Assembly: GCA_002099365.1 (NCBI GenBank)
Contig: MSED01000013.1
Location: forward strand, 186,001-250,000
DNA length: 64,000 nt
Direction: 5' to 3'
Source of the DNA: Phialophora verrucosa
Taxonomy: Eukaryota > Ascomycota > Eurotiomycetes > Chaetothyriales > Herpotrichiellaceae
Part shown: positions 34,667 to 44,739 of the stretch, one piece after another
Layout: each line of letters starts with the position of its first letter
Position numbering within the stretch: position 1 is the stretch's first letter
The notes under the pieces: model-generated
Seen by the model: only the letters and a program-made list of their open reading frames with translations
Databases searched by the model: none
What the model was told of the DNA's origin: nothing
Position numbers and translations under genes: made by a program

Positions 34667-35479
34667 ATGGAGCTCGCGCACGAGGACTTTGTGGCGGTGA
34701 ATGTTCCCACTACCTTTGAGCAACCAGACAACGTCCACGAATACTTCTCACTGCAGGCGCCACCCAACACAAGCATCTGGCGTAAGCCTTCAGCATCTGA
34801 TGACACCACGGCGCCGATGATCTTGAAGCGCTTACGGCAGTCCTTCATCCTGGCAGAAGTCACCGTATCCGCCGCGCTGTCGGAGGAGTTCGACCAGGCC
34901 GGTATTGTCATTTTCGCCGGATCGCTGCCGGATCCGACGCTGTCACCACTGCCGGTCGCGGCACGTCGAATTTCGCGCCATCCTAGGCGAGGAAGTGAGG
35001 CTAGAGCCACAGGCAGATGGGCCAAAGCTGGCCTCGAGCTGATCGAGGGAGAGCTGCATGCTGCCTCGGTGGTGGCCATCTCGCCCTGCGGTGCAGACTG
35101 GACGTCCTCGGCTCGCTTGCCCTTGCCTCCTCCGCCGTTTGGACCCTATTCATTTGCATCACAGTCCCTTCGCGTGAAACTGGAGCGAGTTGAGGAATCT
35201 CTGTGGATATGGTACAAGCTCCCAGAGAATTCTACATCATTCGACTCCCAGTATCCCTATGCGGACCCTTATATGCGGCAACGAAACCCAGAAGATGTCG
35301 CATCTGGATGGAGAAAGATGCGCGAGATCATGGGCTTCTTTGCCGGTGACCTGGAGCACCAGAAAGAGAATGTCTGGGTCGGATGCTATGCCAGTCGGCC
35401 TATGGAGTTCGAACCGAGGCATAGCTGGGAGGCGCCTAACGGTTTTTTGGCAGAGTTCGAGGACCTGGATATTCTATGA
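34667..35479 (+). CDS. DUF1349 family protein
   Basis: From the ATG at 34667 this is a 270-residue protein. It has the DUF1349 layout: a strand with VNVPTTF, then LQAPPNTSIWRKP, a central FDQAGIVIFAG and RWAKAGLELIEGE, and near the end FFAGDLEHQKENVWVGCYASRP. The family adopts a concanavalin-A-like jelly-roll fold. The yeast relative is Ree1, linked to regulation of enolase; the biochemical role is unclear. The frame is open for 69 more codons upstream from a TTG at 34460, with a basic Ser-rich composition. A longer protein with an upstream exon is therefore possible, though the family domain itself begins near the chosen Met. Confidence 0.8.
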   Translation: MELAHEDFVAVNVPTTFEQPDNVHEYFSLQAPPNTSIWRKPSASDDTTAPMILKRLRQSFILAEVTVSAALSEEFDQAGIVIFAGSLPDPTLSPLPVAARRISRHPRRGSEARATGRWAKAGLELIEGELHAASVVAISPCGADWTSSARLPLPPPPFGPYSFASQSLRVKLERVEESLWIWYKLPENSTSFDSQYPYADPYMRQRNPEDVASGWRKMREIMGFFAGDLEHQKENVWVGCYASRPMEFEPRHSWEAPNGFLAEFEDLDIL

Positions 35480-36723
35480 TTTGCAGGATGAAAATTATCC
35501 AGCGGTTGTGCGAGGATGGGTGGGCAGATCACCAAAGTCAAGATCAGGGCAGGCTTCCGTCGTACCGTTCAATCGTCGACTGAACGAAACTTAGGGTGAC
35601 GCGCATCTTGGCACTCTGGCGTTAGAGTCATCTACGTCCAAGGGCGTGCTCGACGAATAGGCAAACACCGAACCACGAACCGGGCATGACTCGGAGAGAA
35701 GCACTGCGAAACGAGAAACACTGGACGGAAAGGGGACGAGTTGAGCTCGCCCACCTCGGTATAATGAGATGGAGAACGAACGTCAGCGGAAAGGCATATC
35801 AGGAGACGCACCAGAAAGTTTTGATGATTGCCGAACACGATCCGGAACCAGGGCGTCTTTGCCAGGAGCACCAGACCTGGCTGTCTAAGTGCGCCCGAAG
35901 ATGGAAGAATAGCCAGCGTCCACGACGAGGTTTAGCGATCACATGTTGGCTAAGAAGCATGGTGAGCAGAGCTCCGTGTTCACGCCGAAAGGATGTCACG
36001 TAGGGGACAGCTGCATGATTCTGATGGGAGGATTCTTATGGGAGCGAGGCGAGGGATTTAGAGCAAGCTTTCTTGAACAAGGTGTCATCGATGCAAGCCA
36101 ATTCTGATAGACCCCGATGGCTAGGTAGGAATGATACAGGCTTGTTCTCGAACTATTTGATCTCACTGGCAAGTGACCCTCGTGCCCATTTGCTTCGCAG
36201 TCGCTTGGAAATACACCAGGACTGCGAGTGAGCTTTCTCATTCGGGCCGCACTCGTGTCATATAAACCATTGGATGATGTGCTACGCGCCTCACGTCTTT
36301 GACGCCTTGACTTTCCTAGCTCTTCCTTCCACTCGGTTCTGCCGTCCTGATTGTCGGTCTGAAGATTCAGGAATCTTTGACTCCTGAGTGCTTCGATGAA
36401 AAACTGCTCGTCACAAGTCCGAGCCTGGAGTTCAAGTTGGGAGTTCTCTCCATCTCTTCGTCGCTGGGTAGCCGCGACCACGGCAGGGGTTGTGTTGAAG
36501 ATATATAATTACTCATCTAAACCTACCAGGTATTTACGACTTCCACCATGTGCATATCACATGTTGGACGAATCGCTGTCTGATATGCTGAGGGAAGGAA
36601 GACGCGGAAGTGAAGGATGACGCCTCGGGTAAATTTCGGGCCAGACTTCACAACACACTTCCTGATCGGGCTGCGAGGAAGCAAGGACAGACACCACCTA
36701 CCAAGTCCACTGTACACGTAAAA
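35480..36723. other. Intergenic, about 1.2 kb
   Basis: This holds the 3' flank of the DUF1349 gene and the promoter of the Msd1/TINA-like gene. The frame is open from 36610 into the downstream gene, but the conserved part begins at the Met at 36724. No separate gene is supported. Confidence 0.45.
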
Positions 36724-38636
36724 ATGGAATCGCACAGTCTAGAAAGAGCATCGCAATATCTCAATAACATCCTTCTCGCCCGGGGCCTTCTCTTTAATGG
36801 CAAACCCATCGACTTCGCCCGCCCCGACCGACATGGTTCCAACACGGATGCGACCATGTCCCGCGTCATCAACCTGGTCCATGACCTCGTCCTCCGGCGC
36901 GATCAGGACGCCGAACAACGAGAAATCCTCACTACGCACATCCGCCAAGCCCGCGCTGACGATTCGCAACGCGTTATTGACCTACAAAGGCTACAGGACA
37001 AGAACGCCGAGTTGGCGCGAGCTGCCGCGGCGGCTGAATCACAGGAGCGGGCATTGAAAGCTAACATGCGCAAGGCGGACGCCCAAGCCAAGGAGCTGAA
37101 GGAGCAGATGCTGAAGATGAAGTCTACACTGGACCAAGTCCGAGCGAAATGTCTGAGCGACGTGCGCAAACGAGATGCCGAGTTGGACAGACTAAAGGCG
37201 CATTTGGCGGCCATTCAGCGCGGTAAGAAAGAGTCGAGTGGCATGAAGATCAACACGATAAATTGGGAACCTGAAACCAGAGGTCGAGAAAGGCGCAATG
37301 GACAGGCCGTAGACAGATCGGAATGGAGCTTGGAGCAGGAGAGCAACGATTTCCTTGCTGCACTGGTCAACGAGATGAGTACGGAAAACGTGTCGCTCAG
37401 AAGAATCATTACAGACACTGCCGAAATATTGCGAGGCCTGACAGGGCTGGAGGACCAGCAGCCCACTGTCGCAGATCCGGAAGAGGATGTGGAAGAAGAC
37501 GGGATAGGCATACCGGGTCAATACCGCAAATGCAGACAGAAGGCTGCCCGAGCACAGCAGCAAGCTCAAGTCGAGGCCGAAGCCGAAAGCCTCACATCCT
37601 GCGACGAGCTGGCGCAGCAAATGACCGGTATCCTGGAGCATTGCCGGTCGATTCTCAAGGACCCCTCATTCGTTCCCATCGAAGAAGTTCAGATTCGTGA
37701 TGAAGAAATCGTCAAGCTGCGAGTGGGGTGGGAAAAGATGGCAACCAGGTGGAAAGAGGCCGTAACTATGATGGACAACTGGCGCAATCGGGTGGCCGAG
37801 AGTGGACAAGCGTTCTCAACGGCAGATCTTTCCAGGTTGGAATTTGGTAAAAGCGTTGCTCTGCTGCCCAACGGCCAGCCTGTTTTTGGACAAGACGAGG
37901 AGCTGTCGTCGATATTGTATGAAAACAGCAGACTGGAAGAAGGATCGGAAGCAGAAGGAGGAGAAGACCAGGACCAACAACTACTGGCAGACCATCAGGG
38001 AGACGTTCAATACCCCGAACTACCACACAACGATAACATCGAGACACAATCACATCATCGAGATCTCGACGTCCCTCTAGTGGAAGAACGCTCACCCAAA
38101 CGCCGCGCATCCCTAGCTCGCAAAGCAGGACTCAACCTGGGGAAGCCCATACGACCGTTGCAGCCTGTTGACTTGAGCGGTCTCAACAGGTCACCTAGCC
38201 ATGGGCTGGACTTGACAAGCACAGAGTCGTCGTCCCGGCAGAGCGCGCAGTCGGGTCTAGGCAGCTCAGACAGCGCCATTGAAATGGATGGAGACCGGGC
38301 AGATGAGAATGAAGAAAATGATGTGTGGCTTGACGAGAATATTTCCAAGTCGCGGATTCCGAGAAAGGTGAGCAAATCCCTCACTGAAGAAAAATCGCAA
38401 TCGAGCTAATGCAAACACAGTTGAAGCAAGGGGAGCCTGCAATGTCTATATCCGAAAAGCTCGCAGCGGTTGAGGCTGAAGCCCTGCAGGCCCAAGGGCA
38501 ATCACCATCCTCGCAGGCAGAGATGGGCCGGAAAAGAAAGCACACTAAGGCCAACGGCATCAAGACAAGGAAAGCGTCAAGAAGACGGAGTACACTTAGC
38601 CCTGAGGAATTGGCTGAGCTGATGGGTCTTGAATAG
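36724..38636 (+). CDS. Msd1/TINA-like (ADIP family) spindle protein
   Basis: I model two exons: 36724-38367 and 38421-38636, giving 619 residues. The 53-nt intron 38368-38420 has a GTGAGC donor, GCTAATG branch and CACAG acceptor, phase 0. The conserved N-terminus reads MESHSLERASQYLNNILLAR, then GLLFNGKPIDFARP. It is followed by a long coiled coil (about 85-170), a second helical block (about 200-250) and an acidic, Ser-rich C-terminal half. Exon 2 adds SISEKLAAVEAEALQAQ and a basic RKRKHTKANGIKTRKASRR run, ending ELMGLE. This is the ADIP (afadin- and alpha-actinin-binding protein/SSX2IP) family. Its fungal members include S. pombe Msd1 and the A. nidulans NIMA-interacting protein TINA, which anchor spindle microtubules at the pole body. 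Family-level confidence is good; the exact orthology is from memory. Confidence 0.8.
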
Positions 38637-38970
38637 GCACGAACAGGCTGACGAGAACCGCAACGACCCGAGTTCGAGGATGTACAGTACAATGCCCACA
38701 TATCCAAGACCATGGAACCGTGCAAGGTTGGATCCCGCATAGGTCGCCGGCAGGCTCAGGCAATGAATCGACATCGCCGTCCTTCCGTGAAACGCCTTCA
38801 ATGTATCATCACTCTGCTTTCCTGCTCACAGCTCCTGTCATTTGTCTCATGCCCAGGTCCACCCGTTAAGACCCCATCTCAAGCTCCTCTGGAGGACCAT
38901 CTCTTGGGACGAGGCTTCGCATGAGAGATCCTCGTGGCTTCAGACCTAGGCGGATGGGTCAAACAGGGCT
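38637..38970. other. Convergent 3' intergenic region
   Basis: These 334 bp separate the ends of the Msd1/TINA-like gene (plus) and the alcohol dehydrogenase gene (minus). No gene is supported. Confidence 0.5.
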
Positions 38971-40068
38971 CTAGAGCCGGCTTTCATTCAGATGTTTCTC
39001 GTTGACCAGCACAATCCGATACCGTGCCTTGCCCTCTTCCATGTCCACGATGGCCCGATTCGCCTCCTTCATGGGGTAGTTATTGTTCCACGTCCAGACT
39101 TTCTTCCTCGCGAAAAGGTCCAGCATCTCGCGGATTTCCTTGGGGCTGCCGATACTGCTACCCGTTATCTTAATCTTCTTCGAAAGAAGTGAAAAGGCGT
39201 TGAAGGAGGGAATGTTATCTTCGGGCGCGCCAATTTGAACAAATGTGCCACCCACACGGAGGAGTTGTAGGTATCGTGTCAGTGGCATTTTCGGGGAGGA
39301 CACGGTCGACACGATCAGATCGAGACTCTGGCGGTGCTTGCGATGCCAATCTTTATCCTCGTCCGTGGCAATGAAGTCATCGGCGCCCATTTTCAATGCA
39401 TCCGCCTTCTTCGAGCTCTTGCGGCTGATGACGACGAGTTTATCCACATTGAGGGCTTTGGCGCCCATCACCCCGAAATGCCCTAGCCCGCCCAAGCCGA
39501 CTATTCCGACCCGTTTGCCTGGGCCGGCACCGTACTGTGTCAATGGTGAGAAGGCGGTGATCCCTCCACACAGCATCGGCGCAGCGACATCGCTCGGGAT
39601 GGCATCCGGGATCTTGAAGACAAAGTGGCTATGCCCGCGCCAGTAATCGCCATATCCGCCGTATGACTTGCTCCCGTCCGGCCACTTCGAGTTATACGTC
39701 CCGGTCTGCTTGATCTGGCAATAGCTCTCTAGGTCGTGGGAGCATTCCTCGCAATCCGGTCGCAGACATGAGCCGCTCTGAGCACCGACCCCGACGCGAT
39801 CGCCGACTTTGATCCCGTTCTCAGCCTTACTGCCCACGCGGACGGCCGTACCGACGATCTCATGCCCTACGCAGACAGGGTAGAGGGCCGCGCTCCAGCC
39901 AGAACGTAACGTGTGTAGATCGGAGCCACAGATGCCGCAGTGAGTGATTTTGATGTCAACGTCGGTTTCCTCGAAGGGCTTGGGTGTGAAGCTTTGCCAG
40001 ACCATGTTGCCCTTGGCGGAGTTTTTGTCCAAGCCCATCCAGCCTTGAAAAGTGTAATTGGAGGCCAT
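38971..40068 (-). CDS. Zinc, NADP-type alcohol dehydrogenase (Adh6-like)
   Basis: This is a 365-residue intronless protein. The catalytic zinc ligand region reads THCGICGSDLHT (Cys44) and CVGHE (His69, Glu70). The structural zinc Cys quartet lies in CLRPDCEECSHDLESYC at about 104-120. The Rossmann motif is GLGGLGHFGVMGAKAL, and a following VISRKSSKK supplies the basic residues that favour NADP over NAD. It belongs to the cinnamyl-alcohol-dehydrogenase branch of medium-chain dehydrogenases, as yeast Adh6 and Adh7 do, which reduce many aldehydes to alcohols. It is cytosolic; no targeting signal is seen. The length is normal and all ligands are present. It is transcribed divergently from the Nup85-like gene. 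The real substrate cannot be read from sequence. Confidence 0.94.
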   Translation of the reverse strand: MASNYTFQGWMGLDKNSAKGNMVWQSFTPKPFEETDVDIKITHCGICGSDLHTLRSGWSAALYPVCVGHEIVGTAVRVGSKAENGIKVGDRVGVGAQSGSCLRPDCEECSHDLESYCQIKQTGTYNSKWPDGSKSYGGYGDYWRGHSHFVFKIPDAIPSDVAAPMLCGGITAFSPLTQYGAGPGKRVGIVGLGGLGHFGVMGAKALNVDKLVVISRKSSKKADALKMGADDFIATDEDKDWHRKHRQSLDLIVSTVSSPKMPLTRYLQLLRVGGTFVQIGAPEDNIPSFNAFSLLSKKIKITGSSIGSPKEIREMLDLFARKKVWTWNNNYPMKEANRAIVDMEEGKARYRIVLVNEKHLNESRL

Positions 40069-40808
40069 CGTGATTGCGTCTGGGGCGCCTTGGTGACGAT
40101 GAAGATCAGTATACAGAGTAGATTGACGGGGTCGGGGCCAGAGCTTGTTGAAGGGATAGGTCAGGTACAGTCAAGAAAACAAAGTGAGAATAGAAGCCTT
40201 GCTCTGTATCAATAAGATCAACGGGCTCCTGGTCCCTGGGCCGCTCGTTGTCCGCGTCTCAACCGAGGTACAAATCCCCCTACGCACGAGTCTATGTACA
40301 GGTTGGGATGATGATCAAGCCAAGTTCGCTCAAAGTTCGCCTATCGGGCTTAGCTGAAAGCGTTCGGCCTGTTTCAACGAAGCTGCGACTACCCATTCTG
40401 TGTACTTTCTGCGCCCTGCGTTGACATCAGGGGGTATTTCCGCTTGCAAGGCCGACACTGAAAGCTTCCACCGGCATTCTGGATTGGATCAGTTCTCGAA
40501 CCTATCCCAGCCGCCGAACGAAACCCGAGGCAGGACTAGGAGACAAAGCATCGGACCTAGAGTAAATCCTGCAAGGTGAAGATGCAGAAAGACACTCCAG
40601 AAGCAGAAGTGGGTAAGGAGCACCATCTTAGAGCAACATCGATGTGGATGACTAAGAAACAGCAGCCTCGTGGGCTCAGCCTTGTGCGCGTGACGCGCTC
40701 CAAACATTTTTGGGATTCGACGTAGTCCCTTCGTGAACAACACTATCGTCGCCGCTGCTGCTGCAGTACCGAAACGAATGGCCCCAGGATAGTATTGCGA
40801 CCGTCGAG
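40069..40808. promoter_or_regulatory. Divergent promoter, alcohol dehydrogenase and nucleoporin
   Basis: This is a 740-bp gap between divergent start codons. No gene and no recognised binding site. A minus-strand frame at 40489-40743 has no domain. Confidence 0.45.
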
Positions 40809-43800
40809 ATGAATCGATTTACAGGGGACTATTCGTCCAGCATCAATTCAACTCCCGGCAAACAGCAACCGTCGAGAGGATTGCTGTCATCGAACCCGCC
40901 TCAATTGGCTAGCACTACCCCCGTCGCCCCCCCTCCATCTCAGATATTCGGTAGCTCAGCATTCGGAACAGGTGTCAGCAAGTTGCAGCTCAACAAACCT
41001 ACCAAAACTTCTCCTCCACGATCGTCTCCTAGATCCCACCTCCCTCCCAGAACCAAGAATGGCACACCCAATATCGCACGAGTCAGGCGGGACTATGTTA
41101 CCGGGAGGCAAGCTGCAGACGAAGAGGATGTTGATCAAGCCATGGAAGAAGATGAGCATGACGAAGGGTCTAACCCGCATGCACTTCGTCGCGGCTTTCA
41201 TTCGATCAATCAGCCGAATAGTGCGTCTCTGATGAACTTCAGCACCGCCAGCACACGAGACTCGCGAATGTCCGCGCCGCCCAAATCGTTTCGTAACTCT
41301 ACAAGACTCTCCTCTCTCCCACACAAGGGTGACGATGCAGTGGTATTGAACCTGGCCAGGGACATGGGGGCCCGGGCGCAAGAGGCTTCTCTCACGGAAC
41401 CAGATGAACTTATTCTTGAGACGGAACAAATCCTGCGTTCTCTGGATGAGCAATCCCAGTATCTCAAGAACAGCACAAAGGCACTGGACATCATCTCAGA
41501 ATATGCATTCGACCTGATCAAGGAATGGCAACGCTTCGTCGAGCCTGACCGACCCTCCCTGGACAGCAGCGACATTGGTCCGCAGCCTACAGCCCCTGCA
41601 TTCGCAAAGGCAAACTATCTTGCGTCTTTGATGCTCGTTCTCCGGCATCCTCCTCCTTCCGCGGATGACACAATCACTCCCACTCCTCAGGTCTTGCTGG
41701 ACTGGCTCGATCAATATCACGTCTCGTACGACCAAATGTACAAAGCAGTCGCCTCCACACGGCCCAATTGCACTTCTCATGAGCTCTTCTGGGACGCCGT
41801 CCTGAGCCTGACACTCCGAGGAAAGCTTCAACAAGTGATGCAACTTTTCGCGGACGCGGACTTCAAATATGCTGCTTCTGCCGCCGACGACGGACACGAT
41901 AGCGACGGGTACAAAGGCGCCCAACTGCAAACTGTCCAGGGTGTCATTTATCGAGCTCGCCAAATCCTGAACTCATGTCCTGCCATCCAGTTAGGCGATT
42001 GGAACGTTGCAGGTGCTGACTGGGACGTCTTCCGCACCTCCGTCGAAGCCGCACTCGAAAACCTCACCGACGAGGCCACCGCCCAAGACGATGAAGACGC
42101 TTTTGAAGCAGAGCATTTCGGCCTTCGCAGACCTGAGAGTCGCCTTCTCGGTAAAATAGGACAAAAGTCCTCAACTACTCTCCCTTGGACGATCTTCCAG
42201 AACCTGAAGATCCTGTATAATATTCTTCTAGGTTCGGCCGAAGAAATATCGGCTCAATCGCAAGATTGGCTCGAAGCCACGACATCCTTAACGATATGGT
42301 GGGACGGGACTGCCGATTCTACTGCAGTCGCACAATGGAGTTTCGACGTCAGCCGGGCTAACAATCTGGCTGTCCAAGACGAAGACTTCAATCCTTACCT
42401 TGGAAGACTGAGGGATTCGTTTCTTTGTGTGACCGCTCCGGATGACAAGAATTCATTTCAGATTAATGGGATGTCGCCTGTCGAGGTTGGGCTGGGTTGC
42501 ATACTGCAAGGGAGTAGCCAAGGCGCGTTGACCGTGTTGAGGACGCTATCTCAGTGCATAACTACTTCCGTGGCTGAGATTGGCTCAAAAGCAGGCTGGT
42601 TAGAAGATGACACTACATCTCGTCCCGCAGGTCTAAACGACGAGGACCTGATGGTCCTAAGCTACGGTGCTCCCAGAGCTGGCATCTCCAAGGACGACCT
42701 CCTCATTTCCTACGCTGAAAAACTCTTCGAGAAAGATACACTCCATCTGCCTGACGGGTCCACGGTTGAGGGTTGGGAAGTTTCCATCTCCCTCGTCACG
42801 CGCCTTGACGATCGAGAAGCCATGCGGACGGCAGTTTCGGACTTTCTCGACCAGCTCGATGTCACGACGCAAGATCGGGCCGAGAAACTCACCAATCTCT
42901 GTTCGGATCTCGGTCTCCAAGACGAAGCTAGAAAGGTCTCCGATAGGTTCGGCGACTACCTAGTCAACAACACCGAAGAGTACGGTACGGCGCTTTTGTG
43001 CTACGCGCGAAGCCACGCCCGGGAGAAAATCCGCCAACTCGTCGACGTCCTGGTGAGTTACTCGCTGGTCCAGTCGCGCGCGTACCCGCCCGAGAACGAA
43101 CTCGACGATGCTCTGCGCTCCCTTGTGGGTAACCCGAAGACCGCACTCGTCGACATCGCCGAAGTGGACCCTGAAGCCGCCGAGATGTTACAGTTCTATC
43201 TCGTCGGATACGCGTGTATTCGCCGCTTCTACACCCTCCGGGACCAGGAAGTCGGAGGGAGTGGCCACGCCCAGCCAAGTCTCAACTACAGGCCGCTGGC
43301 GAGGAAACGCGCGGCTGCAAAGGCGCTCATTGCGGCGGTGAATTCCGCGGCCGACTCCATCTATGGCGGTCTTTACGATCCGGAGCGGACGAGCGCGATC
43401 CAGGTGGACGGGCTGCTAAGTCTGCTAGGCGAGGCAACGGCCCTGCTTACTACTACCAGGAACCTGACGGGCGATACAAGTCGTGGTGATGGTTCCGGTC
43501 GTGCTCGTGGAAAGAGAATCTTCACCACGGCGCAGATCTACGACCTCCTCTCTGCAATTGAGGACCTCAGCACCGTCTCCGCCCGCGTCTTTGCCGCCAC
43601 GGAGGAGTGCCTCACCGCGAGTCTGCGAGAATACGCCGGCAGCAGGCCTCCGAGTCCGCGTGCCTTGCTCAAGAAATCCATGAGCAGCGGCAGCGGGAGT
43701 GGGTTTTCGTACTCTGTCCTCGGATCCGAGATGTTGGCACGAAGCATGACCACCGATGCGAGCGGGAGTGCCGTCATGGTGAAAGGCCAGAACGTCAAAA

Positions 43801-44003
43801 GCAAGGGTAAGGCGCGAGGCATGGAAGACTCCTCACACAGGGGATGGGATTGGAGAGAGAAGTTCGCCCAGCAAAGCGAGAGCGGGGATAAGGGGGAGGT
43901 TGAGGATGTAAGTGCACGGCAGATTTTGATGGTCCTAAGGATGGGCTTGGCCGAGGAGTTGGCTTGGGCCGAGCTGGAGGAAGGTGGTGCTGTCGGGTCG
44001 TGA
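40809..44003 (+). CDS. NUP85: Probable nucleoporin Nup85
   Basis: This is a 1,064-residue intronless protein from the ATG at 40809. The first 60 residues are Ser/Pro/Thr-rich with an FG-like patch (PPPSQIFGSSAFGTG). The rest is almost entirely alpha-helical. It includes HELFWDAVLSLTLRGKLQQV near 325, SPVEVGLGCILQGS near 555, and LSYGAPRAGISKDDLLISYAEKLF further on. A helical-repeat scaffold (ACE1-like) with a short FG-like leader fits the fungal Nup85 of the Y-shaped Nup84/Nup107 subcomplex, a structural ring component of the nuclear pore. I identify it from general pattern and length. Another helical scaffold nucleoporin is the main alternative. The C-terminal 100 residues are Ser/Gly/Lys-rich. 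Confidence 0.7.
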   Translation: MNRFTGDYSSSINSTPGKQQPSRGLLSSNPPQLASTTPVAPPPSQIFGSSAFGTGVSKLQLNKPTKTSPPRSSPRSHLPPRTKNGTPNIARVRRDYVTGRQAADEEDVDQAMEEDEHDEGSNPHALRRGFHSINQPNSASLMNFSTASTRDSRMSAPPKSFRNSTRLSSLPHKGDDAVVLNLARDMGARAQEASLTEPDELILETEQILRSLDEQSQYLKNSTKALDIISEYAFDLIKEWQRFVEPDRPSLDSSDIGPQPTAPAFAKANYLASLMLVLRHPPPSADDTITPTPQVLLDWLDQYHVSYDQMYKAVASTRPNCTSHELFWDAVLSLTLRGKLQQVMQLFADADFKYAASAADDGHDSDGYKGAQLQTVQGVIYRARQILNSCPAIQLGDWNVAGADWDVFRTSVEAALENLTDEATAQDDEDAFEAEHFGLRRPESRLLGKIGQKSSTTLPWTIFQNLKILYNILLGSAEEISAQSQDWLEATTSLTIWWDGTADSTAVAQWSFDVSRANNLAVQDEDFNPYLGRLRDSFLCVTAPDDKNSFQINGMSPVEVGLGCILQGSSQGALTVLRTLSQCITTSVAEIGSKAGWLEDDTTSRPAGLNDEDLMVLSYGAPRAGISKDDLLISYAEKLFEKDTLHLPDGSTVEGWEVSISLVTRLDDREAMRTAVSDFLDQLDVTTQDRAEKLTNLCSDLGLQDEARKVSDRFGDYLVNNTEEYGTALLCYARSHAREKIRQLVDVLVSYSLVQSRAYPPENELDDALRSLVGNPKTALVDIAEVDPEAAEMLQFYLVGYACIRRFYTLRDQEVGGSGHAQPSLNYRPLARKRAAAKALIAAVNSAADSIYGGLYDPERTSAIQVDGLLSLLGEATALLTTTRNLTGDTSRGDGSGRARGKRIFTTAQIYDLLSAIEDLSTVSARVFAATEECLTASLREYAGSRPPSPRALLKKSMSSGSGSGFSYSVLGSEMLARSMTTDASGSAVMVKGQNVKSKGKARGMEDSSHRGWDWREKFAQQSESGDKGEVEDVSARQILMVLRMGLAEELAWAELEEGGAVGS

Positions 44004-44739
44004 TGGCTTGACGACGCCGATCGGCTGGAGAGGCAGATGGCGGGTGGGAGACAGGGAGACGGGGAGAGAGAGAGACAGAGCATGAGGCTGACGGCCACAT
44101 TCTTGCCCGTACCGAGTCCTTGCGCGGGTATCAGCGCGGATTCTATGGACGAAGAACAGCGTGATGAGCGATCTAGATGTCGTGTCAATGTCCAAGTAGG
44201 AAATCTGTCCTGCTACGCATTATTTCTACGGCCTCAAGCCGTTTCGAGTTGTCATTAAAATCATTCCATTGATGGCATTGCTGCGTACTGCATGATAAGA
44301 TATTCCAGCCGTGTCCAGACATAAGAAGTGCCCGCCTCACTCTTTTACAGCCCGTAATGGGCAAGGATGCCACTGAGGAAGCCATAGGGAAAGCACTTTT
44401 GTACATGATACTGTAAGATAAGAAGACCGCCCAGTGTCGAACCCCCCTAATTGTGCAGCAGGCATAATCCATGATGAAGCATAAAGCGCATAAGAGAGAT
44501 ACATCCGCCGTATTTCGTAAAGAGATCGCGGTGCCATCAAATAGTGGCTCCTCCATGTACTGTATAGAGCCAGCCGCAGCGTAAGGGCAAGAGAAAGCCA
44601 GACCGTTCCGGTCGCCACGTTGAAACAGGAATTGCCCTGGTGCATATCATAGGTAGAGACCATGGCTCCACGTCTTGCATATCCGAACTTGGGCATTTCC
44701 GTGATCGCAGGACGGGTTGCTGAGATCCCGGAAGGGTCT
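44004..44739. other. Convergent 3' intergenic region
   Basis: These 736 bp lie between the ends of the nucleoporin gene (plus) and the Zn2Cys6 gene (minus). A GA-rich run sits at about 44030-44085. No gene is supported. Confidence 0.5.
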